A DNA stretch of 64,000 nucleotides from SVFI01 sp045535935. Its GTDB lineage: Bacteria; Bacillota; Clostridia; Lachnospirales; Lachnospiraceae. The notes beneath the pieces are model-generated. The model made no database searches, was not told the DNA's origin, and saw nothing but the letters and a program-made list of their open reading frames with translations. Made by a program: the position numbers and the translations under genes. Where the stretch lies: positions 1 through 64,000 of the forward strand of contig JAZSMO010000020.1 of the NCBI GenBank assembly GCA_045535935.1. The letters run 5' to 3'. Shown piece after piece: positions 8,786-16,775 of this stretch (position 1 is the stretch's first letter; each line of letters starts with the position of its first letter).

Positions 8786-9887
8786 GTTCTCTTCTCTTTT
8801 GCCTTCTTACCCGGTTGATATGTCGTTCAAAATCTCCGCTTCTGAGTAGCTGGGCAAGCACATACTGCTCAAAGGTCGGGACGGTACAGGAATAGAATCC
8901 GAGCCGCTCTTTGAAAACCGGAATAAGGTGCTTTGGAAGTACCATGTAAGCAATACGAAGTGAGGATGAGATTGTTTCGGAGAACGTATTCATATAAATT
9001 ACGTTCTCTTTTTTTGTGTGCGCAAACAGCGTTTCCTCCGCTTTGCGGGAAACGGAAAATTCCGATTCGTAGTCATCTTCGATAAGATAGCGGTTGTTTT
9101 CGGCTGCCCATTGCAAATATTCATGTCGCTTGGAGGCGGAGGCGGTAACTCCGCTCGGGAAACTGCGGTAAGGGGTGATGTGAAGTATCTCTGCCCTTGT
9201 GTTTTTTAGGGCAAAGCTCTCAATCCCGTCTGTACCGAGAGGCAGCATTTCTACTTTGACGTCGCAGGCCGTGTACACATGTTTAATTTTATGATAGGAC
9301 GGGGATTCGATCGCATAAATCCGATCGCGTCCGAGAAGAGATGCAATCAGTCCGTACAGATATTCCGATCCGGAACCGATAATAATCTGATTCGTATCAG
9401 CGGAAATGCCCCGGCTGCGAAGCAGGTATTTGCGGATTTCTTCCTGCAGGACAAGACACCCCTCGTTCGGTGATTTCTCCAAGATAGCTTCCCCGTAATC
9501 GGCGAGAACCTTGCGCATGGTTCTTGCAAGCAGCGGATAAGAAAAATGATGCATCTTCCGGTTGCTAGGCAGAGCGGAAGCAGAAACAGAAACGACAGGT
9601 GACAAAGGCGCAGCTTTGGTGTCTGTCGTGGCAGCAAATCCGTCGCCCGGACGAAAAATCACATAGTACCCACTTCGCTGTCTGGATTCCGCATAGCCTT
9701 CCTCGCACAGAAGGGCATATGCGTGTTCGGCGGTGATAATGCTCACGCCGGTCTCATCAGCAAGCAACCGTTTGGAAGGAAGTTTGCTTCCGAACGGATA
9801 GGCGTTTTGGACAATATCATCCCGGAGTTGGCGATAAAGCTGAAGGTATGCAGGGGATGTGTTTTTTTTCTCAATGGTATATTTCAT
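8772..9887 (-). CDS. MocR-type GntR regulator with aminotransferase domain, C-terminally short
   Basis: A 371-residue protein with an N-terminal GntR winged helix (about residues 1-75; SPAYLQLYRQLRDDI and SKRLLADETGVS) and a fold-type I aminotransferase-like effector domain. MocR regulators bind PLP or an amino compound and control amine, vitamin B6 or GABA genes. The PLP lysine region is not evident: the segment around YMNTFSETISSSLRIAY shows Ser-Ser-Ser where many members have SK. The usual length is about 450-480. Here the protein stops right after the HINRVRRQKRRE helix, about 90 residues early, inside the terminator of the facing gene. Start choice: ATG 9887; an in-frame ATG at 9936 is the alternative. 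Likely a decaying or shortened gene. Confidence 0.75.
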   Translation of the reverse strand: MKYTIEKKNTSPAYLQLYRQLRDDIVQNAYPFGSKLPSKRLLADETGVSIITAEHAYALLCEEGYAESRQRSGYYVIFRPGDGFAATTDTKAAPLSPVVSVSASALPSNRKMHHFSYPLLARTMRKVLADYGEAILEKSPNEGCLVLQEEIRKYLLRSRGISADTNQIIIGSGSEYLYGLIASLLGRDRIYAIESPSYHKIKHVYTACDVKVEMLPLGTDGIESFALKNTRAEILHITPYRSFPSGVTASASKRHEYLQWAAENNRYLIEDDYESEFSVSRKAEETLFAHTKKENVIYMNTFSETISSSLRIAYMVLPKHLIPVFKERLGFYSCTVPTFEQYVLAQLLRSGDFERHINRVRRQKRREQRTP

Positions 9888-9976
9888 CTGGTTATATAAA
9901 ACTCCTTGCTTTTGTTCTTTTTTTAATATCAGATTCATTATAAGTGGTGTGTGTAAAAAAAACAAGGAAAGAAAAC

Positions 9977-10004
9977 TAATTCACAAATTCAAAAATGCCG
10001 ATAT
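9977..10004 (+). promoter_or_regulatory. sigma-28 type promoter of the flagellinolysin gene
   Basis: TAAT at 9977-9980, a 16-base spacer and GCCGATAT at 9997-10004. The -10 is a full consensus match. The leader of about 65 bases holds several GGA trinucleotides (for example in AAGGATT and CGGAGGAAG) but no clean GGA-loop hairpin. Confidence 0.75.
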
Positions 10005-10078
10005 AAATTACATAATTATGGAAAGTTATTCGTTTTCCGGAAATAAAAAGGATTTTAGATTCGGAGGAAGAGGGTTTT

Positions 10079-11929
10079 ATGGTAATACAGCACAATCTAT
10101 CTGCCATGGGCAGTAATCGTTTTTTAGGGATAAATACAGGAACCCAGGCAAAATACACAGAGAGATTAAGTTCCGGTTACCGGATTAACCGTGCGGCGGA
10201 TGATGCGGCGGGACTGGCCATTTCCGAAAAAATGCGCCGTCAGATCCGAGGGCTGACACGTGCATCAGAGAATGCGCAGGATGGAATTTCGCTTGTGCAG
10301 TCTGCAGAGGGTGCTTTGCAGGAGGTTCACGAGATGTTACAGCGCGGCAACGAGCTTGCAGTGCAGGCGGCTAACGGGACCATGAGTGATTATGACAGGG
10401 AGTTGATTGATTTAGAGATACAGCAGTTGAAGGATCAGATTGACCAGACTGCCATGCATACGGTTTTTAATGAAGTGCGACTTTTTCCGGATGGCGGTGA
10501 TGCACCGGCTGTGACAGGAAATTACCGGTATGAAATCAGTATTAACCTGAAGGATGGTACCCACACGGTGACAAATGCTTCCGGTGTACAGGCGATGGGG
10601 CGGTCCACGGATGCGACATCGTCGGGGAGTGCTTTGGCTGATTTGATTGCAAATGAGCTGGTTCCGAATGCGGTGGAAAATATAATGACCACTTTTTCGG
10701 CTTTTAGGGGAATGCAAAACGGCGAAGAAGTTATGATAGGACTGGATATCGGAACGATTGACGGAAAAGGTAACACGGCTGCTTTTGCGCAGGTTACGTA
10801 CACCGGAGCGGGGAGACCGGTTGACTTGAAAATCAAAGTGGATTCTGCGGATTACAGTGACAGTGATGTTACGGGATTTGATCAGGATAAATTAAATGAA
10901 CTGGAAAGTACGATTGCGCATGAGCTGATGCATACAGTGATGCAGTACAATCTCACAGACGGAATGACAGGACGGACCGGAGATAAATACCCGCAATGGT
11001 TTACGGAAGGAACGGCTCAGCTTGCGGGCGGCGGTGCAGACTGGAATGCAAAATTGATAGGGATTGCAAGTTCGTTAACAAGTGCTTCCGATACAAGTCA
11101 GGATGCAGCAATCGCCGATTATCTCAATGACTATACGATGGCGGGACGTCCTTACGGGCATGGATATCTGGCGGCGGCTTATTTGGGATATAAAGCGAAT
11201 ACGAGTCTGTCAGGAACCGGTAATTTGACCAATGACTGGGTTACGGTAGGTATGAATCGAATTTTCAGTCAATTGGAAACAAGCAGTTTTGATGATGTAA
11301 TATTGTCTACTACCGGCTTGACGGAAGCGGATTTAAATAATATGTTTAAAAACGGCGATGCGGATTTAGTGACGTTTGTTCGCAAATTGGCATATGCGAC
11401 GCAGGATGGTGCGGGCTCGTTTATTACGGGTTCTGTTTCGGATGTCAACATACTTCCGACGACAGCATCACTTGATCAGCCGTTTCAGGTGGATAAAGAC
11501 AGAATACACATTTTAGGCGGACAGATGGCGGCGTCAAAATCACTTTCACTCCAGGTGGGAGCGGATCAATACCAGACCATAGAGGTAGATTTGTTCCAAA
11601 TGGATTCTGAGGCGCTCGGAATCAAGGATACCGATGTAAAAACAGCGGAGAATGCCCAGAATGCAATCGGTAGCTTTAAAGATGCGCTTGCAGGCGTCAG
11701 CCAGGTGCGAAGTTATTACGGTGCGGTGCAAAACCGGTTGGAGCATACGATTGCCAATCTGGATAATGTTGTGGAGAATACTACGGCAGCAGAGTCCAGA
11801 ATCCGTGATACGGATATGGCAAAGACAATGGTTGAATATTCCAATCACAGAATATTAACACAGGCGGGACAGTCTATGCTCGCTCAAGCGAATCGACAAT
11901 CGGAGAGCGTGCTTGGGTTGCTCGGATAA
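10079..11929 (+). CDS. flagellinolysin: flagellin with an embedded zinc metalloprotease domain
   Basis: A 616-residue flagellin. Residues 1-140 match the flagellin N-terminal D0/D1 core (AADDAAGLAISEKMRRQIRG) and about 525-616 match the C-terminal core (ending QANRQSESVLGLLG). The usual hypervariable region is replaced by about 370 residues containing a gluzincin-like active site: His281-ELM-His285 with Glu282 as base, and Glu310 in WFTEGTAQLAGG as probable third zinc ligand, 24 residues on. Flagellins of this design (flagellinolysins) are known to assemble into filaments with surface proteolytic activity. The two ordinary flagellins in this window are 272 residues, so the insert is clear. 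The sigma-28 promoter implies expression with the filament. A small zinc-ribbon gene follows at 20 bases. Substrate specificity is unknown. Confidence 0.93.
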   Translation: MVIQHNLSAMGSNRFLGINTGTQAKYTERLSSGYRINRAADDAAGLAISEKMRRQIRGLTRASENAQDGISLVQSAEGALQEVHEMLQRGNELAVQAANGTMSDYDRELIDLEIQQLKDQIDQTAMHTVFNEVRLFPDGGDAPAVTGNYRYEISINLKDGTHTVTNASGVQAMGRSTDATSSGSALADLIANELVPNAVENIMTTFSAFRGMQNGEEVMIGLDIGTIDGKGNTAAFAQVTYTGAGRPVDLKIKVDSADYSDSDVTGFDQDKLNELESTIAHELMHTVMQYNLTDGMTGRTGDKYPQWFTEGTAQLAGGGADWNAKLIGIASSLTSASDTSQDAAIADYLNDYTMAGRPYGHGYLAAAYLGYKANTSLSGTGNLTNDWVTVGMNRIFSQLETSSFDDVILSTTGLTEADLNNMFKNGDADLVTFVRKLAYATQDGAGSFITGSVSDVNILPTTASLDQPFQVDKDRIHILGGQMAASKSLSLQVGADQYQTIEVDLFQMDSEALGIKDTDVKTAENAQNAIGSFKDALAGVSQVRSYYGAVQNRLEHTIANLDNVVENTTAAESRIRDTDMAKTMVEYSNHRILTQAGQSMLAQANRQSESVLGLLG

Positions 11930-11949
11930 TATAAAGGAGAAGGAAGACA

Positions 11950-12327
11950 ATGGGAGCGATACATAACGTTTTTTGCAAAACATGCGGACAGGAATGGGAG
12001 TTGTTGACAGGAATGGGAATGCGTCACTTGACACTCAAGGCGGTGGCAGAGTCTTACTCCGAAGATGTTGCGGCGCAGCTTGTTTCGTATGAGAAAGAAA
12101 ATCCGGATGCGGTGTTTCATTTTTCTTTGCATCCTGCAAAGTGTGATAAATGCAAAAAACTCATGGCAGTGCCTGTGCTGAAAATCAAGGATATAGATAA
12201 GGAATATGTCGGGACGTGCGGTTCCTGCGGAGAAGTTCCGGCGTTAATTGATGACTTTGGAACATGTACATGTCCAAATTGCGGAGCGGCTGCATTAAAC
12301 GTAAACGACATGGGCAGTTGGGACTGA
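11950..12327 (+). CDS. small zinc-ribbon protein of unknown function
   Basis: A 125-residue cytoplasmic protein with four CxxC pairs: CKTC (about residue 9), CDKC (about 62), CGSC (about 92) and CPNC (about 110), plus an extra CTC before the last. They should form two zinc ribbons. The middle part is helical (residues 25-55). The CxxC arrangement and Gly-rich turns resemble rubredoxin- or RNA-polymerase-subunit-like ribbons. The ATG has AAAGGAG upstream. Only 20 bases separate it from the flagellinolysin stop and no terminator intervenes, so it is probably co-transcribed. A role in zinc handling for the metalloprotease is tempting but unsupported beyond position. Confidence 0.75.
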   Translation: MGAIHNVFCKTCGQEWELLTGMGMRHLTLKAVAESYSEDVAAQLVSYEKENPDAVFHFSLHPAKCDKCKKLMAVPVLKIKDIDKEYVGTCGSCGEVPALIDDFGTCTCPNCGAAALNVNDMGSWD

Positions 12328-12338
12328 TGAAAAAAATA

Positions 12339-12394
12339 TTGACAAATAATAGCAATTATATTAAACTCAAAGCGGTTAGGGGCTTCTAACCGCT
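12339..12394 (+). promoter_or_regulatory. feoA promoter region with GTTAG/CTAAC inverted repeat (terminator or operator)
   Basis: TTGACA at 12339-12344 and TAAACT at 12362-12367 (17-base spacing) could form the feoA promoter. AGCGGTTAG (12371-12379), GGGCTT, CTAACCGCT (12386-12394) followed by GTTTTTT is a strong hairpin with a T-run, so it can terminate the upstream gene or attenuate feoA. The same GTTAG-N6-CTAAC core recurs before feoB. Confidence 0.6.
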
Positions 12395-12444
12395 GTTTTT
12401 TATATATAACCACGGTGAATAGCAAGCAGGAATCGAGGCAAACA

Positions 12445-12657
12445 ATGAATCTGACAGAAGCGAATGTGGGAGAAGAGTATATTATTAAAGATATTGTGAC
12501 AGACGATGAAGAGCTCAATGCATTTTTGTTTTCGCTGGGCTGTTACAACGGTGAGCCGATTACGGTTATCTCCCGTAAAAGAGGCGGGTGCGTTGTTTCC
12601 ATCAAAGATGCCAGATACAATATTGATAACGAATTGGCGGCAGCTATTTCTATTTAA
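12445..12657 (+). CDS. feoA: FeoA family ferrous iron transport protein
   Basis: A 70-residue SH3-like FeoA protein. It shows the central pattern of a variable Gly-rich turn (SLGCYNGEPITVISRKRGG) followed by a strand with VVSIKDARYNIDNELAAAI, where FeoA proteins usually have the D-x-R/Y-A-I-x3-LA element. FeoA assists FeoB in ferrous iron uptake, probably by binding its cytosolic part. ATG 12445 is preceded by GAGG; ten residues of upstream reading frame lack a good ribosome binding site. feoB follows after 108 bases containing a hairpin and an inverted repeat. Confidence 0.88.
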   Translation: MNLTEANVGEEYIIKDIVTDDEELNAFLFSLGCYNGEPITVISRKRGGCVVSIKDARYNIDNELAAAISI

Positions 12658-12679
12658 GAAGTTTTTTACATAAGAATAT

Positions 12680-12706
12680 AATAGTGATTTTTATAAAGTC
12701 ACTATT
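12680..12706 (+). terminator. hairpin between feoA and feoB (terminator or attenuator)
   Basis: AATAGTGA (12680-12687) pairs with TCACTATT (12699-12706), and TTTT follows. The stem is AT-rich. It could reduce read-through from feoA into feoB or stabilise the feoA message. Confidence 0.55.
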
Positions 12707-12720
12707 TTTTATAACCATGA

Positions 12721-12752
12721 GTTAGTTGAGCCTAACAAGAGTTAGCGCTCAA
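12721..12752 (+). promoter_or_regulatory. inverted repeats directly upstream of feoB
   Basis: GTTAG (12721-12725), TTGAGC, CTAAC (12732-12736) repeats the core seen before feoA. An overlapping longer hairpin pairs TTGAGCCTAAC (12726-12736) with GTTAGCGCTCAA (12741-12752), with one bulge, ending three bases before the AGGAGG. This suggests an iron-responsive operator or an RNA switch over the ribosome binding site. The regulator is unknown. Confidence 0.5.
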
Positions 12753-12765
12753 AAGGAGGAGAAAT

Positions 12766-14766
12766 ATGAGAATCGCATTAACGGGTAACCCGAACAGCGG
12801 AAAAACAACAATGTACAATGCGCTCACAGGAAGAAACGAACGTGTTGGTAACTGGGCCGGTGTAACGGTCGAGAAAAAAGAAAGTCCGATTAAAAAAAGT
12901 TTTTATGACGGATCACAGGAACTGGTTGCAGTCGATCTGCCGGGTGCATATTCGATGTCACCGTTCACATCCGAGGAGAGTATCACAAGCGGATATGTGA
13001 AAAATGAAAATCCGGACGTGATTATCAACATTGTGGATGCGACAAATTTAAGCCGCAGCCTGTTCTTCACTACGCAGCTTCTTGAGCTCGGTATTCCGGT
13101 GGTAGTGGCTCTTAACAAGAGTGATATCAACGAAAAGAAAGAGACAGAAATCGATGAGATGAAATTATCTGAAAAGCTCGGATGTCCGGTTGTGGAAACC
13201 GTTTCCACTTCATCAGGAGACAACGGATTAAAGACTGTTGTTGAGAAAGCGGTTTCTTTAGTAGGAACAAGCCAGAAAGCTCCTTACGAGCAGGGCGACA
13301 TCAATCTGCAGGACAAAGCAGAAGTTGAGGCGGCTGACAGAAAGCGTTTCGAATTTGTAAACGGTATTGTAAAAGAAGTAGAGAAACGTAAAGTTTTCAC
13401 AAAAGATACAAACAAACAGGACAGCATTGACAAAGTGCTCACACATCCGGTTGTCGGAATTCCGATTTTTGCACTTGTTATGTTCCTTGTGTTCTATATT
13501 TCACAGACAACGCTCGGTACATGGATTGCTGACTGGCTGGTAGGCTGGATTGAAACATTCCAGGGATGGGTAGCAGGTCAGGTAGAAGGAGCAGACCCGT
13601 TCTTACAGGCACTTTTGGTTGACGGTATCATCGGCGGTGTCGGAGCCGTAGTCGGTTTCCTTCCGCTCGTTATGGTTATGTACTTCCTCATCGCTCTTTT
13701 GGAGGATTGCGGATACATGGCGCGTGCGACAGTTGTTCTTGACCCGATTTTCAAAAAAGTAGGTCTTTCCGGTAAATCCGTAATTCCTATGGTTATCGGT
13801 ACAGGTTGTGCCATCCCGGGTGTTATGGCGGCTCGTACCATCCGTAACGAGAGAGAACGCAGAGCGACAGCAATGCTTACACCGTTTATGCCGTGCGGAG
13901 CAAAACTTCCGGTCATCGCACTTTTTGTCGGTGCATTCTTCCCGGAGGCTGCTTGGATCGGTACTTTAATGTACTTTGTAGGTATTCTTTTAATCCTTCT
14001 CGGTGCGTTATTAGTAAACAAAATCACAGGACACAAATACAGAAAATCATTCTTTATCATCGAGCTTCCGGAATACAAACTTCCGAGCTTGAAGAGAGCG
14101 ACACTTTCCATGCTCTCGCGTGGTAAAGCATATATCGTAAAAGCCGGTACGGTTATCCTCGTATGTAATACCGTAGTGCAGATTATGCAGGCGTTCAACT
14201 GGCAGCTCCAGGTTGTGGAAGAGGGTATGGAAAGTACATCTATCCTCGCATCTATCGCATCTCCGATTGCAGTGATTTTAGTTCCGATTGTCGGAGTGGC
14301 AGCATGGCAGCTTGCAGCAGCAGCCGTAACAGGATTTATCGCAAAAGAAAATGTAGTAGGTACACTTGCAGTTTGTTATGCACTTACAAACTTCATTGAT
14401 ACAGAGGAACTTGCACTTGTCGGTTCGGGCAATGAAGTGGCAGCGGTTATGGGTATCACAAAAGTGGCAGCACTTGCATACCTTATGTTCAATCTCTTCA
14501 CACCTCCGTGTTTTGCAGCGCTCGGTGCTATGAACTCAGAAATGAAGAGTGCAAAATGGCTTTGGGGCGGTATCGCACTTCAGCTGGGAACAGGATATAC
14601 CATTGCATTCCTTGTATACCAGATCGGTACCCTCGTGACAACAGGTGCTCTCGGAGCAGGATTTGTAGGCGGACTTATTGCAGTACTCGTTATGGCCTCG
14701 ATTGTAGTGGCATTGATTGCAAAGACAAACAAGCAGTTTAATGCGGAGTATAAACTGGCTAAGTAG
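12766..14766 (+). CDS. feoB: FeoB ferrous iron transporter
   Basis: A 666-residue ferrous iron transporter. The N-terminal G domain has the G1 P-loop GNPNSGKTT (residues 7-15), G3 DLPGAYS and G4 NKSD. A helical GDI-like spacer follows (about 170-215). The membrane part from about residue 225 has the Gate motifs, with a conserved Cys in IGTGCAIPG and in FMPCGAKLP, and ends about residue 660. Start ATG 12766 has AGGAGG at ideal spacing. Codon use is strongly biased, as in the flagellin genes, suggesting high expression. It is followed by a small Cys-rich peptide gene that completes the feo operon. Confidence 0.97.
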   Translation: MRIALTGNPNSGKTTMYNALTGRNERVGNWAGVTVEKKESPIKKSFYDGSQELVAVDLPGAYSMSPFTSEESITSGYVKNENPDVIINIVDATNLSRSLFFTTQLLELGIPVVVALNKSDINEKKETEIDEMKLSEKLGCPVVETVSTSSGDNGLKTVVEKAVSLVGTSQKAPYEQGDINLQDKAEVEAADRKRFEFVNGIVKEVEKRKVFTKDTNKQDSIDKVLTHPVVGIPIFALVMFLVFYISQTTLGTWIADWLVGWIETFQGWVAGQVEGADPFLQALLVDGIIGGVGAVVGFLPLVMVMYFLIALLEDCGYMARATVVLDPIFKKVGLSGKSVIPMVIGTGCAIPGVMAARTIRNERERRATAMLTPFMPCGAKLPVIALFVGAFFPEAAWIGTLMYFVGILLILLGALLVNKITGHKYRKSFFIIELPEYKLPSLKRATLSMLSRGKAYIVKAGTVILVCNTVVQIMQAFNWQLQVVEEGMESTSILASIASPIAVILVPIVGVAAWQLAAAAVTGFIAKENVVGTLAVCYALTNFIDTEELALVGSGNEVAAVMGITKVAALAYLMFNLFTPPCFAALGAMNSEMKSAKWLWGGIALQLGTGYTIAFLVYQIGTLVTTGALGAGFVGGLIAVLVMASIVVALIAKTNKQFNAEYKLAK

Positions 14767-14799
14767 TAATCATTCAGAGCAAAAGAAAGGAGCATGGAT

Positions 14800-14973
14800 A
14801 TGGCAAATGTCATAGTCGCCGGGGTCGTGGCATTGATTCTCGGTGTGTCAATTACATATATTGTGAAGGCCAAAAAGGCCGGTGTGAAATGCATCGGATG
14901 TCCGGCGGGCGGTACATGTTCCGGAAATTGTAACGGAAACTGCAGCGGATGTCATTCTGATGCGGATGTGTAA
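14800..14973 (+). CDS. FeoB-associated Cys-rich membrane peptide
   Basis: A 57-residue peptide. One N-terminal transmembrane helix (residues about 3-21) is followed by a short basic loop and a Cys-rich tail with CIGCPAGGTC and three further Cys in Gly/Asn-rich repeats. Short FeoB-associated Cys-rich proteins of this kind follow feoB in many Clostridia; their role in iron handling is not settled. ATG 14800 is spaced 7 bases from AAGGAG. The in-frame ATG at 14794 is too close. Confidence 0.85.
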   Translation: MANVIVAGVVALILGVSITYIVKAKKAGVKCIGCPAGGTCSGNCNGNCSGCHSDADV

Positions 14974-15000
14974 GAGAAGAATTCCAGGGAGACAAAAAGG

Positions 15001-15034
15001 GCAAGCGTTTTTCGGATGTATCCGTGACGCTTGC
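15001..15034 (+). terminator. terminator of the feo operon
   Basis: GCAAGCG (15001-15007) pairs with CGCTTGC (15028-15034), with an inner CGGAT/ATCCG stem, followed by TCTTTGC. It also faces the end of the minus-strand gene at 15046. Confidence 0.75.
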
Positions 15035-15045
15035 TCTTTGCTTGC

Positions 15046-16629
15046 TTATTTCTTTGTACGTGCAGTTTTTACTTTGGACCAGGAAGAATAGTATTTCTTG
15101 CCGCTTACTGTTTTGTAGGTACGCATTCTGACGTAATAGGTCTTTTTTGCTTTCAGCTTTTTGATGGTGATACTCTTGGCTGAATTCTTTTTGATCGTCA
15201 CAGTTTTTGTTTTACCTTTGAAGTTTTTATCGGTAGAGTACTGAATTTGGTAACCGGTTGTCTGGCTGGTTCTCTTTTTCCAAGTGACTTTGATTCCCTT
15301 TGATACACCTTTCACTTTTGTGAGGGAGGTGGATTTCGGTAATATTTTAAACTTTTCGGTAAAAGTACCGGAGTACTTATCGTTCATTTTTACCGTAACG
15401 GTAGCTGTGCCGACTTTTTTGTTATTTTTGTAAGACACAGAATAGTATTTAGCAATGATAATATTTCCTGCGCTGTCATATACCACAACCTGCGGGCGCT
15501 GTGAGCCACCGCTGTAAGCTACGGAAACAAAAGAAATTTTTACGGTTTCCGGCTTGTAGATGGTCTCGTTGCTAACCTCCTGACCGCAGACGGAACATTT
15601 TCCGACGATCTTTCCGTTTTCGGATTTGCTTGCCTGGGTTGTGGTGTTTGTTACTGTATGGTTACTTGTTTTTACTACTTTGAAAGTGTAGTCGATGTTG
15701 GAAGGAACACCGTTAGTAAAACGATTGCCCGTATAAACGCTGAAGTATATCGTGTCCCCTTGCTTAAATCCGATTTCGGGAGAAGCGCTTGTAGTCAGTG
15801 AAAACTTAGGGCTGTTGTTTCCGCCGATAAACTTCATCATTTTGTTATCGTTGTTTGCTGAGTATGCATGTATGCCCCAACCACCGTTGATATCTGTGAT
15901 TTTTTCGTCGACAGGTTTCATGTAAACAGTATAATGACCGCTTTCCGGAATGGTGAGCTTAAAGTAATCTTCATCGCCGGTCAGGGTGCCCATTCCGTAT
16001 TTGTTGTCCGTGTGGATATTTCCTTTATATTCTTTGCCAAGTGAAATTGAGGTGGCTGTTTCTATTGAATCATTATCTTCCTGTTCCCATTCACCCGCGA
16101 TGACATTGTCAACGGTAATGGTATAAGGGACGTTGGAAGGGGTGCTGGAAGCATAATCGTTCGGATGACCGGGACTGACTTCAATATACAATTTGGAGCC
16201 GACAGAGCCCGGGATGATGCAGGAAGAAGCAGGAGCTTCAATGCGTGCATCTCCGCCGCCAAAGCGATAATAAAGGGTGGAAGTATCGTTCAGATAAAGG
16301 TTAACGGACCAGCCCGAATGTACTTCGCCGGTTCCGAATTCGTAGTCGAAATTTACTTGTGCATAGCCGCGCTCGGTGATAGTCGTGACATACCAGTCTC
16401 TATCTTGTACTGCTGTCAGTGAACCGGAACCGGTGTATGGATTCCAGATCATACCGGACACGGCCTGGTTGACTGCAATAACGTCAGCCGTCTCGGCTGT
16501 TCCGTTGTTATCTGCGTCCTCCACATCGGTTTCTGCCGTGACAGGTGTGCTGCTTCCTGCAAATGCAGTCAGTGACATTGCCGCTGTCATACAAGCTGTC
16601 AAAAGTAATGTCAGTAGTTTTTTCCTCAT
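15046..16629 (-). CDS. secreted multidomain protein with PPC-like repeats and a fibronectin type III domain
   Basis: A 527-residue exported protein. The signal peptide (residues 1-25, cleavage after AFAG) follows ATG 16629 with a GGAAGGAG site. Two beta-sandwich domains resembling bacterial pre-peptidase C-terminal (PPC) domains occupy about 40-170 and 180-310; the second has the typical EQEDNDSIETATSI start and GDEDYFKLTI strand. A CSVCG motif is at about residue 355. A bacterial Ig-like domain (about 375-435) comes before a C-terminal Fn3 domain (about 440-527, with TGYQIQYSTDKNF and YYVRMRTYK). There is no catalytic domain and no sortase motif. It probably binds wall or matrix polymers. 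A longer reading frame upstream of 16629 crosses the divergent promoter region and is not used. Confidence 0.85.
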   Translation of the reverse strand: MRKKLLTLLLTACMTAAMSLTAFAGSSTPVTAETDVEDADNNGTAETADVIAVNQAVSGMIWNPYTGSGSLTAVQDRDWYVTTITERGYAQVNFDYEFGTGEVHSGWSVNLYLNDTSTLYYRFGGGDARIEAPASSCIIPGSVGSKLYIEVSPGHPNDYASSTPSNVPYTITVDNVIAGEWEQEDNDSIETATSISLGKEYKGNIHTDNKYGMGTLTGDEDYFKLTIPESGHYTVYMKPVDEKITDINGGWGIHAYSANNDNKMMKFIGGNNSPKFSLTTSASPEIGFKQGDTIYFSVYTGNRFTNGVPSNIDYTFKVVKTSNHTVTNTTTQASKSENGKIVGKCSVCGQEVSNETIYKPETVKISFVSVAYSGGSQRPQVVVYDSAGNIIIAKYYSVSYKNNKKVGTATVTVKMNDKYSGTFTEKFKILPKSTSLTKVKGVSKGIKVTWKKRTSQTTGYQIQYSTDKNFKGKTKTVTIKKNSAKSITIKKLKAKKTYYVRMRTYKTVSGKKYYSSWSKVKTARTKK

Positions 16630-16669
16630 AAGTGTATTCTCCTTCCCGTAAGTACATATATATGCGAAG

Positions 16670-16739
16670 ATTATACCATGAAACTCTTTTAGAAAAAAGG
16701 AAATATGGATATTTCCTTTCCGAAAAGTTATGCTATAAT
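16670..16739. promoter_or_regulatory. divergent promoter region
   Basis: TATAAT reads on the minus strand at 16675-16670 for the secreted protein and on the plus strand at 16734-16739 for the radical SAM gene. The -35 elements are poor on both sides, so only the -10 elements are supported. Confidence 0.45.
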
Positions 16740-16775
16740 AGAGAATAGTTAATCTTAGGAAAAAGGAGAACAGAA

